Numbered from the stretch's first letter, positions 1-10,539 are shown. The stretch: DNA of 64,000 nucleotides from Ephemerocybe angulata (GCA_013368325.1 JAACJK010000110.1:1116001-1180000), one strand, 5' to 3'. Translations and numbers: made by a program. Notes: generated from the letters alone by a model not told the origin.

Positions 1-555
1 TTAGGTCGTCGATCCTCTCAGTCATGGTACACGCACCACATGCGCGCATACCATGTCTCCTATGTTGCGTTTCTCTACAACAGCTACTTCTCCGCGAAAA
101 TGGAAGCGAGAAGCGACATTACCGCGCGTACGGCAATCGCGAGTTTCGAAGCATGCGATGTAGTTGTCCTCCCAAGCGTTGTTAGCTTGCTGGGAGATGA
201 TTGGTGGACCTCACACTCCCAGCTCCAGTTTCCGCAGGATTACCTACGACCTCGACTATCTGCGTTGAAAGAGGCGTACATATCGGGTACTGGCAGCAGT
301 ACTAGAGAGGGAGTTGAGGAGGTGCGCCTTGTGCAAACGTACTTTCCGCTAGGGATGAAGCTGGGCGTCATTCTGACTGTGGAACTGACAAAAAATACGG
401 GAGGCCAGTACAATGGCGGGTACAGCGTGGTTCGATATGGGTGCGTTTTGAAACCTACCTTTTGGGTCTCTGAGCTTTCCTGACTTATGTATTCTTGACT
501 CTTGGGCAGTGTTCCAGCGCCGAATGTGCAGTCAAGGGCACTGGCTCGCCCGTAG
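1..555 (+). CDS. 3' end of an unrecognised protein gene (truncated by window edge)
   Basis: The frame is open from the first base of the window, so the true start lies outside. I read two exons, 1-440 and 510-555, joined across a 69 bp intron (GTGCGT donor, CAG acceptor), giving a 161-residue C-terminal piece that ends with a TAG at 553-555. The visible protein is mixed hydrophobic and polar, with a WW pair around residue 69 and a Gly/Tyr-rich stretch near the end. I recognise no domain and see no membrane segment or low-complexity run. An internal ATG at 40 could be a start, but nothing favours it. The intron and the sustained frame support a real gene; its function is unknown. Confidence 0.45.
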
Positions 556-972
556 TCATCACCACGTTCCAAATAGCTCTCCCATTATGTACACCTTTCA
601 TTTCAGTGAAGGCTGGCGTTGGCAACAAGTATGATAAAATGCATGTGCATCCGGATTTTTCGAGGCGGCTCCTTGGCGGCTCCAGCGCCCAAATGTCTAT
701 TTCAGTCTTCACGCTTGCTTGACCCCGGTATTCAGGGTACCCCGTTCTCCGCCACCACTTACACGTACATAACTTGGGGAACAACTTGGGAACAATGTTC
801 CCAGAGGTATGACCTCATTTTGAGCGCGGGGCCACGAGGTACCAATTACTACAAGTGTTGAGTATAACGTGGGGCCCTATTTCAACTTCCTTCATCGTCT
901 ACCCTCATAGCCTTCCCAATTTCTCTTCAGAACCTCTTCGACTCTACTATTCCTCAATTGGTCTTTGCACCC
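556..972. other. intergenic, 417 bp
   Basis: No convincing coding signal. It should contain the 3' flank of the preceding gene and the promoter of the PRXL2-like gene. The last 80 bases are pyrimidine-rich, as is common just upstream of basidiomycete start codons. No TATA box was recognised. Confidence 0.5.
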
Positions 973-2139
973 ATGTCCAACGAGCAAAGCCTTAATACCG
1001 TGACGGTCAATGGCCCGGATACTACGAAGGCCCTTCCGAGCGCTGAGACTCTCTCAGCTGCAGGGGAGCTCGAAATCTACACCTCGTGCGGTGAAAAGGT
1101 TCAATTCAAGAGTCTCTTCCGTGATCAAGAGGTCAAGACCGTGATTGTCGTGTTTATTCGTACGTCTGTTGTCACATTGACTAGTGCTCCGCGGCCTCGC
1201 TGAGTGAAATCATGTACACTAGGTCACTTCTTCTGTGGGGTACGATATCTGATTCACTCCCCCATTTCTTATGTCTAACAAGGCCGTGGTGCAATTATAG
1301 GCGTGCCATGTACGTAGTGCACCACTTACTCGCCCCCTCACATTGCAACTTAAATTGACAGGCATACGTGGAATCCCTGGCGAGCACCTCCCAAGCTGCC
1401 CTCGATGCATCCAACGCCAGAATACTCATAATAGGATGTGGCGCTTATGAGGGTATCGATCCCTACCGCGGTACGTTTCAAGTCTCATCGCAGCTGCGTG
1501 TCCCATCGATATTGAGCGACTAATACCCGGTCTACAGAGCGAACACTTTCCCAAAGCCCTATCGCATCCTCAATTTCTATATATGCGGACCCCTCCCGCA
1601 AACTCTTCCACGCCCTTGGAATGACCTACCTCAACATCGACCGCCCACCTGCAGACCAGCCTACCCCCGCGTACCTCGGGAGTATGAGCATCATCAGAAG
1701 GTCTCTGACGTCTATCTATGTAAGTGTATTTGCCTGCCAGTGGGATACAATGCGCGGAATGGCTGGTCGCTATCAGGGAGTTATGCTTACGATTCCGTTT
1801 CCTTGCTCATAAATCCAGAGAGCAATCACCCACAACCCAAGCATGATTGGCTGGCAGGGGAATATCTTTCAGAACGGGGGCGAGTTTGTGTTTGGACCCG
1901 GTAAGCACAAGTTTAGCAATGAGATATATCTCTTCGCTGACTCGAGTCTGCCGACTGAATGTGCTTAGGTATGAACTGTAGATTCGCATCTAGGATGCGC
2001 AACCCCGAGGATCGTGAGTCCCGACTGGGATACCATTCGTTGATACGCGTCTGGGCGAATGCTAAACTATCAAAACACACTTTCAGATGTACCTGTCGAG
2101 GAGCTCATGAAAGCCGCTGGGGTTGGACACGGGGAATAA
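973..2139 (+). CDS. PRXL2/AhpC-TSA_2-type thioredoxin-fold protein, copy A
   Basis: Eight exons: 973-1159, 1223-1239, 1301-1309, 1362-1470, 1538-1719, 1819-1900, 1969-2013 and 2087-2139, encoding 227 residues. The fold is the peroxiredoxin-like AhpC/TSA_2 family (PF13911): an N-terminal acidic leader, a VVFIRHFFCGACHAYVES block with the CxxC redox motif, then IGCG, the family signature YADPSRKLFHALGM, and a C-terminal NGGEFVFGPG strand followed by CRFASRMRNPED. Proteins of this family are thiol-dependent reductases or antioxidants, and fungal members are largely uncharacterised; no signal peptide is visible, so a cytosolic location is inferred. The CxxC is assembled from a 17-nt and a 9-nt exon. 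A paralog with the same exon structure lies at 59284-60406. The start is the first ATG in frame with the family block. Confidence 0.85.
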
Positions 2140-2228
2140 ACTGGGTAGGGGTGACATACAACACGTTCGGTGTTTCATTTGACCAATTCGGAAAGTGTTG
2201 CAAGGCTGAGAAGTACACTATTCTTACG

Positions 2229-4071
2229 CTATTCATGCCTGAAAACATCTACATACTCCTCATCATAAGGAATGTAGTCGCCTGCCGATGTTAACCTGAG
2301 GAATGGCGTCATCCCCTGCCCAGATGCACGGAGCTTCAGACGAAGCCCAGACATGTCCACGCCCCTCCCTTCCAACACTTTGAGGTGATTCATCGTCCGG
2401 GACCCGTCATACTTTACTTCGACCTCCTGTAGCCGCGAGATGGCCAGCTCATTATCTGGTCTGCGAGCGGCAACGAAGTCCATCAGGGCCTTTTCCATTC
2501 CTTCGAAAAATCCCAGGCTTCCAGCCTACACCGCAACCTCTCGAGCTTTGGGCAAAGGCTTCCAGTTGCGAGGTTACCTTCGCTGTCAAATTCGGGTGTG
2601 AGTCTAGCCAAAGTGGTGGTACCGAAGGCCTTGGGTAGGCCTCGAGGAGGCGCGTTTCGGTCAGCCGGATCGTAGGTCCCATATATGTCGGCCAACCGGA
2701 GGCTGTGTATGTTTGGAAGATGACCGAGGCAGTAGAGAAGGGTAGAATGGTCGACGGAGGAGTAATTGAAAGTGACGTCTGTAAGTTGCTCCCCGAAGCG
2801 GGTGATCCATTCCACAAGGCCGTTGGCGTCTCGATCTTGTCTCTCGCCTGTTGTCGAAAATGCAGAGAGTGTTCGGAGGCGTGGGAGAGAGAGAGAAGAA
2901 GCAAATCCGCTGGGCAGGATTGTTGCATGAACACCCAGGAACTCTAGACACGGAAGGGAAACTTTTTCGTCGGGTATGAGCGTAGAAGGAGTGTTTCCCG
3001 TTGTAAGGGCACGGTCAGGCAAAAGTACGAGGAAGCAACGGGTTAGGTTAGGGCACCTTCGCAGTACTTCAAACGCGTCCGAGGTCGAGAGTCCATGGCT
3101 ATTCGGTTGGTGGTATGGGTCAATCCTTGGTCAATCCAAGTGGATCCAATGTATATCGATGTCAGACTCGCCCAGGTGATAGGCTCGTGCGCAAGGTTAA
3201 GACAGGTTCTTGCAAGTTTGAGAGTGCGGATTGAACTCGTGGCCAGAATTGTAGCACGCTTCCAAGCGAGCTCGCTCTGGGCGGGTTCGCTTTTATCGCT
3301 GAAGTCCAATGAGACGTGGACTCTTGCGAGGGGGTTAACCGCCTGAGGTGCGGGGTTCAGAAGGCGAAGGCATGCAGACGCAGCTGAATTCGTCCAATGG
3401 AAATTGAAGTGGACTACTTCCCAGCGGGAGGAGGTTTGACTGATCAGTTCAACTAACCGAGAGACGCCTTCCTGAAAGTCGGCACCAGGGTTGTCAAAAC
3501 AGTTAAAGGTGAGACTGAGGGAACAGCCAGCCGACCGATTCAAGCAAACTACAGCCTGGTCGATGGCAATAGCAAGGCGGTCCTGCCAATCACTCTTGTG
3601 TTTTGCCCAGATATTTCTGCACTCCATTGCTCGATCGGAGAAGTCGTTGCCGTCAAGAAAGCGCTGCGTCGCCAGAGTGGGACTGTTGTAGTAGGGAGTT
3701 TCCACACGAATGGTGTTCCAGAGGGATGGGAGGCCGAGAGCGAGCTCCTGCCAACGTCGACATACGTGAGTGAGGAGAACTATGGGATGCCGATTCCCGC
3801 GATAGGAGGATCGCCATTTGTGGTCTTCTAGGCAAGTGAAAAAGGCAACGGACAGGATATCGGCGTCGATTCGCCGAGCTGGAGTCGTCAAAGCGGTATG
3901 TTCAGCGATGAACTGCTCCTGCGCTTTCTGCTGTTGGTTTAAAGCCTGTATCTTTCGCTTCGTCTCTTCCAGCGACGCTTTCTGTACTTCCACGAGTTCA
4001 TTTATTTGGTAGATTTCGCGTTTCGAAGGGGCATAATTTGTGTTGAGCAACGGGGTGAAAGGCGAGTCCAT
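2229..4071 (-). pseudogene. F-box/LRR-like gene copy 1, broken by two frameshifts
   Basis: Reads as one of the window's F-box family on the minus strand, starting at 4071 (or an in-frame ATG at 4101). The N-terminus has the family LNTNYAPS motif and a predicted helical stretch, then an F-box-like segment (RRIDADILSVAF, HVCRRWQELALGLPSLW) and leucine-rich-repeat-like blocks. The frame is lost near 3050-3090: one frame ends at 3043, while the expected homologous text continues in another frame from just upstream, reading SDAFEVLRRCPNLTR. It is lost again near 2483-2498, where the C-terminal block MDFVAARR resumes in a third frame and ends at 2229. No GT-AG pair explains either break, so single-base indels are the simplest reading. 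Sequencing error cannot be excluded, because homology remains clear throughout. Confidence 0.75.
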
Positions 4072-4429
4072 GTTTCCCTCCCACAGGCCTCTGTAAGGCA
4101 TTGTGATGTTAGAAGCGTTGTTGCAAACGTGGAGTTTTTACAGAAAGGCACAATTTCCGCTCCAAATTGAAGAGGAGAAAGTAAAAGTCAACTTCGTTGA
4201 AATTTGAGGTTGATGTCGTCTGCAAGGGCCCGAGCGCCAGACGGAACCAGGCGGAGAGCAGATTCGACTCCGCAGCGGCAACGGCCGAAGCTCCTGACAG
4301 TGATATCGATGAAGTGTGAGCGCTAAAGTCGTGTTTACCCGACGTTGACACTTCATGCTGTCCAAGGCCTATGCCAATGCGCTCAGCAACCTGGTAGACC
4401 CTGACGGAGCGCAATGGTAGGGCACGTGC

Positions 4430-6002
4430 GACTTTGGGTCCTCCAAGATGTTCTGCCGGGCCCGCGAACACATCGAGCGCATCGTCAAGGACGTCTTCAC
4501 CTCCTATCTGGCGATGAACTGAGGCATGGTTACCCACAGCAAGATTTGGCAGGTCAGAAAGGTGTACTGGAGAGACAACCCAGTCGTGTCCACTGTCCAA
4601 GGGCCGCATGAGGGAGTTTACGCAGGCTGTGGGTGCCCCCAATCCCTTCCCTGTCGTGGCACTGACCTGTCGCGCAGGACTTTGATATTGCGGGCCAGTG
4701 GGACCCTATGGTCTCCGATGCTTAGTTTGCTCTGCACGGTCCTCACGCGGCTCGAGGTCGGCTAGTTCACTATCAAGCTTAACAACAGGAAGGTCCTCGA
4801 CGGTATCTTCGAAGTGTGCGGCGTCCCCGCCGAGAGCATCACATCTCGTCCGCCGTCGACAAGCTCGACAAGGCACCCTGGTCGGAAGTCAAGCGCGAGA
4901 TGACGGAGGAAAAGTGCCTCGACCCCCTCGTCGCCGACAAGATTGGCGAATACGTCAAACTCAAGGGTGCATTGACTCCTCCCAGCGATTCGTCTCTCAT
5001 CGAATAAGGTGGTATACATAGGCGGCGAAGACTTGATCCAGACACTTGTGGCCGACGCAACGCTCATGGACAACACGCGCGCAAAGGAGGGTGTATCCGA
5101 GATGGAGATCCTCTTCCGCCTGCTTAACGCATACCAGTCACGGACAGGTTCTCCTTCGACCTTTCCCTCGCCCGCGGGCTCGACTATTATACAGGTATTA
5201 TCTACGAGGCTGTCGTGGCCGCCTCCGCGCCCCCCGGCTTCAACCAGGCCAACACTTCGCTACTGGACCCGCCACCACCACACCTACACCAGAAGCTGCC
5301 ACCCCCGCACCGAAAAAGAAAGCTGTGAAGAAGGAGGCCGAAGATGAGCTGGAGATCGACGAGTCCACGGTCGGCATCGGCTCCATCGCCGCAGGCGGGC
5401 GGTACGACAACCTCGTCACGACCATTGTCGCTGGCGCCAACGGCGTCCTCCCAGGCACCAAACTCCCGAACGTGCCGTGCATCGGCGTCTCCATCGAGAT
5501 GGACCGCATCTTCGCGCTCGTCTGGCCCAAGTTGGTCGAGAAAAGCGTGCGCGCGAAGGAGATGTTTGTGTATGTGATCAGTGCCGGGGACAGCTTGTTG
5601 GAGGAGTGGATTGGGCTTGTAAGGGAGTTGAGGGAGGCGGGTGTGAAGACGGACTTTTTGGCGAAAACAAAGCCCAAGTTGAGTGCGCAGTTTGCGGCAG
5701 GGGAGAAGGATGAGGTGCCGTTTGCGGTTATTGTGGGAACGGAGGAGTTGGGAGAGGGCTTTGTGACGGTGAAGGAGCAGAGGTGGGTTGTGGAGGGGAG
5801 GAAGACGGTTAAGGTTGAGAGTGCGGATAAGGGGACGAAGGTGAGGAGGAGCGAACTTGCAGAATGGTTGAAGGCGACGGGGGCGTGGGCGGAGCGGGAG
5901 ACGAGGGAGTGGGCGTATGGTGTATTATTTCTTTTGTTGATCTTCAAAATAGAACTAATGGATGAGATTAGCATTTGCGACGTGGATTTTCTCGATCTTT
6001 AG
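4430..6002 (+). pseudogene. HTS1: decayed duplicate of cytosolic histidyl-tRNA synthetase
   Basis: Pieces of a class II histidyl-tRNA synthetase appear in order but in different frames. First comes an N-terminal helix (REHIERIVKDVF), then a jump to YLAMN, a stop codon at about 4520, RKVYWRDNPVVS, a broken DFDIAGQWDP region, a stop before [20 protein letters not shown], and the insertion-domain helix ([19 protein letters not shown]). These are followed by the His-specific ARGLDYYTG motif near 5190, GGRYDNL near 5400, and an apparently intact C-terminal anticodon-binding domain ending at 6002. About 60 residues expected between the first helix and YLAMN, including motif 1 and the start of motif 2, are missing. 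An intron-like segment (about 4964-5020) is still present between the KLKG and GEDL blocks, so this is a DNA-level duplicate, not a processed copy. It cannot encode an aminoacylating enzyme; a functional copy must exist elsewhere. Confidence 0.85.
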
Positions 6003-6642
6003 CAAGTTTGTCCCAGTCCGTTTGTCCAAGGTTCCAGATGATTTTGGTTCACGCATACGACAAGGAGTGAGGCCTAGCAAGGTGTGGCTTATAGACGTTA
6101 TCTGCAGCTCCGGTGGTCACTCGAGTAAGCTCGAGCATGGGTCCAGCACTGCGCAGTGTGCATTCTGATGCACCGCAGCACCGGTGTTTATTGAAGGCTT
6201 CTCTCGCTCGGAGGGACTCCCTGAGTTTGCGATTGAACCCGCGGTAAAACAAGCGCCAACGGAGCTTCCGGCGACTGACCAACGATTCTACGCAGTAGGT
6301 TTACATACACTGGGTATTCATGACACGGTCCACGGTTCATGTGAGTTAATTCTCTTTGAGAAGCGCCCTAGCCTTCCCGTTTTCTGTGATCTGTGGAACG
6401 CAGATAGTGAGTAACGACATTCAGGCGGGCCCTCTGAGTCCCTGGCGCCGGACGAGAATGAAATCGAAACGCCGACAAGTCCTTACTGTGAAAATGGTGT
6501 TCGTATAAAGACGGGCTTTGGACTCTCATGCACCCATGGTCCTCTCGCAGCTCAACTTCTCATATCGACGCTGTCAGTGGGAGGCGTTTGTACTCCAGCT
6601 TTTCCATCCTAGTCTTTGAAGCCTCAGAGATTGATGTCCGGT

Positions 6643-6796
6643 CGTAGTAATGCGCTGATATTAGAACTTAATATCGGCGTTCTACTACGACTTGGCTTTG
6701 ATTTCTGTGCATCAAGTCGATCTACAAAGCCACTCGAATTTGGCTTTGATATCCGCGACGCAGTCGATTTCTCAAAGCCACCGTGGTTGGCTTTGA
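6643..6796. repeat. cluster of small inverted repeats, two in tandem
   Basis: An imperfect palindrome spans about 6643-6689, beginning CGTAGTAATGCGC and ending GGCGTTCTACTACG. It is followed by two 40 bp units at 6693-6732 and 6741-6780, each starting TGGCTTTGA and ending CAAAGCCA, so each unit is itself a stem. A third TGGCTTTGA begins at 6788. The spacing is 48 and 47 bp. The interiors of the two units also resemble each other (both contain AGTCGAT). No protein is implied. Confidence 0.7.
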
Positions 6797-6977
6797 CAAC
6801 TATTGTATGTGAACGCCACTTACTCTGTTGCTTGGTTAGTCGCCATATCAGGATTATATTCCACACAATGCGTGATGCTACACAAAGGCGAGGAGAAGCG
6901 GCTTGTGGCTTCCACCTTCACAAAGAAAATGACTGACCCATTGTCAAAGCACCGTGTCATTGGCCAACCGAAAAACA

Positions 6978-6984
6978 TATATAA
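6978..6984 (+). promoter_or_regulatory. TATA box of the 7066 gene
   Basis: TATATAA lies 82 bp before the ATG at 7066 and is followed by a CT-rich stretch typical of fungal core promoters. Confidence 0.5.
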
Positions 6985-7065
6985 GGGAAGTGGTATTCCA
7001 CTATCTGACAAGTTTGTGCCCCCTGCCTCTCCCATACCTACCCCCTTTAGACCCCAGTAGGAAAC

Positions 7066-7656
7066 ATGTTCATCCCTCCGCCTCAGCGTAAAGGAGAGAA
7101 GGCCCCTGCCCGGCGCCCGAGCTCCGGAAGAACTCTGAGCAACAACATCGCTTGCCCGGCCTACGCTGGGACGGATCCAGAATACGAGGAGAACCAAGAG
7201 ACTGTTAGTCACGGACAGACAAGAGGAATATTCAACATCCCTCAAATTCTCGTCAACGGCGCCTATACTGGTACCCCAGAGCTCAACACCAAAGGGGAGC
7301 CCACCTCGGCCTCAGAGCCATCGCAGATCCTCGGGGTCAAGTGTTTTACTAGGGATCCGCGGGCAGACTCGTCCTCCAAGCCCCCCAAGTCGCAGAATGA
7401 CTCGGGAGACAAGAGGAGTAATGGAGCTGCTCGCCTCGAGGTTCCACCCGCTGCTGTCGACAAGCGCCATGTCGAGTCTCACTTGAACGTTCGACGGCCT
7501 GGCTACACGCAGGTCTTCAAGAACCGCAGTGCGGGCCAAAAGGGTAGAGGAACGAGCCCTCGCTCTGGCGGAGAGACTGAGGTCCAGGATCAGACTCAGG
7601 AGGAGAAGATGGAGGAGATGAGGAAGGGAGGTCTGATGATTGATATGCCAAAGTAA
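7066..7656 (+). CDS. small disordered hydrophilic protein, unknown
   Basis: A single-exon frame of 196 residues starting at an ATG preceded by a TATA box and a pyrimidine-rich leader. The product is rich in Pro, Ser, Gly, Lys and Arg, has no hydrophobic segment, and ends with a charged helix (QEEKMEEMRKGG). It looks intrinsically disordered. No domain is recognised and no function is proposed. The promoter elements and the uninterrupted frame support it; the lack of introns and of any known relative keeps confidence moderate. Confidence 0.5.
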   Translation: MFIPPPQRKGEKAPARRPSSGRTLSNNIACPAYAGTDPEYEENQETVSHGQTRGIFNIPQILVNGAYTGTPELNTKGEPTSASEPSQILGVKCFTRDPRADSSSKPPKSQNDSGDKRSNGAARLEVPPAAVDKRHVESHLNVRRPGYTQVFKNRSAGQKGRGTSPRSGGETEVQDQTQEEKMEEMRKGGLMIDMPK

Positions 7657-7911
7657 AAGTCTGGCTATGTGTTGGGTTGCGGAGAGTGACGGAGTCGATA
7701 TGCCACCAGTTTCTTTTAGATAATCATTAGCCTCGGGTACCCTTGAAATGGAATGGTGTTACGTGCTTCTAGGATCCTTGCTCTGGCTTGTAGGCTAGGG
7801 CCGAAGCTTCCACTACTGGATAAGCGCCCGTGTCAGTAAGTGCCTGCGCGCATGCACTGGGCCCTGGCATCTGTTAGGTTTTCTGGTAGGGAGCGCACTG
7901 TGCAGAAGCGA

Positions 7912-7920
7912 GAAAAAAAA
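7912..7920 (-). terminator. Pol III terminator of tRNA-Gly
   Basis: A run of A on the plus strand, read as T8 on the tRNA strand, begins about 18 bp past the tRNA 3' end. This matches a canonical RNA polymerase III oligo-T stop. Confidence 0.75.
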
Positions 7921-7937
7921 GAGACGCGTGGTTTCGA

Positions 7938-8034
7938 TGCATCAAGAGGGAATCGAACCCCCGGCGGGTCGATATCGACCTCTGCGAACAGAATACAATG
8001 GCAACGACCCAGGTTACCACTACCCCATTGATGC
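7938..8034 (-). tRNA. tRNA-Gly(GCC): tRNA-Gly(GCC) with a 26-nt intron
   Basis: On the minus strand the acceptor stem GCATCAA pairs with TTGATGC, with discriminator A. The D stem GGGT/ACCT encloses a 7-nt loop (AGTGGTA), which with the stem forms the A box. The anticodon stem GGTCG/CGACC encloses TTGCCA, an intron, then T, giving anticodon GCC. The T arm GGGGG-TTCGATT-CCCTC carries the canonical B box GGTTCGATTCC. The 26-nt intron sits one base 3' of the anticodon, the standard nuclear position. Every arm can be paired and an oligo-T terminator follows, so the gene looks functional. Confidence 0.93.
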
Positions 8035-9034
8035 ATAAAGTCCCGAAGGGTATCAGTATTGCGGCTCAGATTTTTTCCACCCTCTTCAAAAGCGGCAGGG
8101 ATATTCTGATGACAGACAAAGGCAGACAAGGTATAGGGGGACAAGGCGAAGGCTTGTGAAGAAAACATACAGAAGGTGGTACGGTCCGAAACACGCCCTG
8201 AGTTGGCCCTGAGGCACGCGGTATAGTACGGATACATAGTGTTGGGCCTAAGTTCCAACGTTTAGCTTACGACCATAAAAAGATACCAGTGAGACATGTT
8301 TTTATCATGATCATCTGACTCTTATGTCACTCACGCAAGCCGAGACTGAGGCAATGCCTGAGATCAGCACGTTGAACGTTCCGAGAGACAACTCAGCTTG
8401 GGCGCCTAAAGCATGTAATGCATCATGTCACATTTCCGAGTCCGCCTCATGCTCCACCGCCTTTGCTTGACTCCTGTAGAGTGCTGTAAGCTGTGTTATT
8501 ACGCCTCCAGCATTTCTTCGTATTTCCTTGTGCTGCTGCGTGCACTTTCACCGCAGCGTCGATAACGTAGTATGTTGAAGGTCCTTCTGTTGGAAAGGAT
8601 GGGCTCCTATGCGTGTCGTCAAAAGTACTATAGTAAACACTCTTTTTAGCCTATTTAAACACGCCTTGAATCTGCTGAGCCATTCTTCACAGGGACCTTT
8701 TCCATTCGGGCTGGCCCTGGGCGCCTATCTGTCAGACCAGCACAGCCGTGACAGTGCCTGCACGTTCCTGTTAACTTGATTAAGCCTGAACCAGCATTTA
8801 CCTAGTACTCGGCATCGATGCATGACACAGCATCAACGATCGGATGCACCGCCCGGCGCTCACTGTCAGCCCGTTAGATCATCGCACTTGAAGTAATGTA
8901 TTCTATCCTCAGCGGATTCATAGGCCTACTGTTTGAGATGCTGACGTCCCGACCTTCAGTGCTATATGTATAGCGTTGAAGTACCAAGATGCCTCTCCCC
9001 CTGACCTCCTGCTCGCCCATATTACCAACCAAAA
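8035..9034. other. intergenic, 1.0 kb
   Basis: No supported gene. It contains GGGCGCCTA-type motifs at about 8400 and 8719, and AT-rich sequence. It includes the upstream region of both the tRNA (minus) and the 9035 gene (plus). Confidence 0.5.
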
Positions 9035-10539
9035 ATGGCCCTAAACTTCTCAATGCCAGGCATACAATATAGTATATCTTCGCCCTTCCACGAGGGAGAT
9101 ATCATGCAGTTCGAGAATGGCACTTCAGGGGGACTAGCGAGTCTCGGAGTTGATGTCCACGACATCTCGCAGCAGGTACGTGCACCTTTACAATCGCTGT
9201 GAAGCGACCAGAAGCTAATTACTCAGGATGTGTGCTAGTGGATATTCCATCCCACGGGCGTGGCGAACGCGTACAACATCGAAAATTGGGAGTACGCAGG
9301 CATATATGTATCCTCAGAGACTGTGCCAAGCTCGGCACCGCTCATCAGGGTAACGTCGTCAACCCAGTCAAAAACATGGTTTTTCCGCCCGGACGCTTCT
9401 GGCGTTGGGTACAAGTGCGTGCTCCACGGCTACTCCAGATCAATCGCACTCACCCTGATCCTACCCTTGTGTTGTGTGCGGCTTTCAGCGTCTGCGCGGA
9501 CGAAGGATGCTCCCTGGTTTGGTCACCATACTCCAATGTAGGAGGCCCTGCCGATGCTAATGATGTAGGTAATTTTGAGATATTTTTTAGATTGCATTAG
9601 GCTAAGGTCTGCTATACAGGTAGCGCTCACACCGGCGACTGGGGCGGCATATGAGCGATGGGGTATGAGCGCGGTAGGCACCGCATCTACTCGTGCAACA
9701 TCCCCGACGACAACATCCACTTCTTCGAGTAATTCGACTTCCTCGACCTCGACGACTTCCACGACTTTCATGATAACCTCGACGTCGCAGCCTCCAATTC
9801 CGTCTTCATCAACATCTTCCAGTTCTACCGGATCAGACCCACCAACCTCGACCGATTCCTCGCCCGACCCTCAAACCGTCAAATTGTTAGCAGCGTGCTA
9901 TCCATGTGGCTCCTCCCATTGCTCCTTCACCCCCTCCAATTCTTCAAATCCCAATGATTCCTCCGAAACCTACTCAATACTCATCGGCAAGCCCGTCGCC
10001 AACTGCAACTCCGGTTCGCAAGAAACGACGACAACTACGCTTGGTGGGACCTACGAGCTCGAACGCAGCTACAGCATTGCACAGACCTCGGGGGCTGGAC
10101 TGGGGCTGCTTGGTCCGAGTATCAATGTTGGTGTGACGGTGACAAAGGGAAAGTCTGAGAAGATTGTGGAGTCGCAGGAGATTGAGGTTGGGATCAGGCC
10201 AGGGCAGATTGGGGCGCTTGTGGCGAACGTCACGTATACGGCGACGCCAGGAGATATGAAGGTGGATTCGAGGTGCGTCTTTCACGCGTTCCGGCTTATT
10301 GAGAGTCTTTAGTCTAATTCGAGCGCTTGGATAGAACCTTGGCGTTTGTCTCATATCAGCCCGAAAACGTGCAAGGATATTCGGTTGTGTATACAGATTG
10401 CGGGTCGAAATTTCAGGCCCTGACGCTTCCCAAGGCCGAGTGCAGGACCAATTCCGCTACTAGATTGACACGCTGCTCTACTATCCTTCACTACTTCCTC
10501 ATTTTAATCCCTTTGTTCGGGTTACTTCTTATTCTCTGA
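9035..10539 (+). CDS. Ser/Thr-rich protein with C-terminal hydrophobic tail, unknown
   Basis: Five exons: 9035-9175, 9239-9414, 9489-9564, 9620-10272 and 10335-10539, giving 416 residues. An N-terminal compact part (about 1-140) contains two close Cys (VCADEGC) and several Trp. It is followed by a Ser/Thr low-complexity linker (about 150-210), a second compact part with ACYPCGSSHC, a Gly/Val strand-rich block, and a final hydrophobic segment (FLILIPLFGLLLIL) that ends the protein. That tail resembles a GPI-anchor signal or a tail anchor, but there is no N-terminal signal peptide in this model, so the first exon may be incomplete. The linker would be a natural O-glycosylation zone. I do not recognise the family. 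Confidence 0.6.

Larger units (their letters stand above)
6003..7065. other. intergenic, 1.06 kb, with hairpin repeats and a TATA box
   Basis: No convincing gene. It contains the palindromic repeat cluster at about 6643-6796 (annotated separately), a TATATAA at 6978-6984 and a pyrimidine-rich run (7018-7055) leading to the start codon at 7066. Short open frames at 6184-6414 and 6616-6936 lack any family resemblance. Confidence 0.5.

Noticed and set aside
4109..4642. 177-codon minus-strand open frame.
   Set aside because: It overlaps the decayed histidyl-tRNA synthetase copy on the plus strand and shows no domain; it is an antisense shadow.
5240..5974. 244-codon minus-strand open frame.
   Set aside because: Exactly antisense to the C-terminal part of the synthetase relic; Ser/Thr-rich composition is the usual result of reading such DNA backwards.
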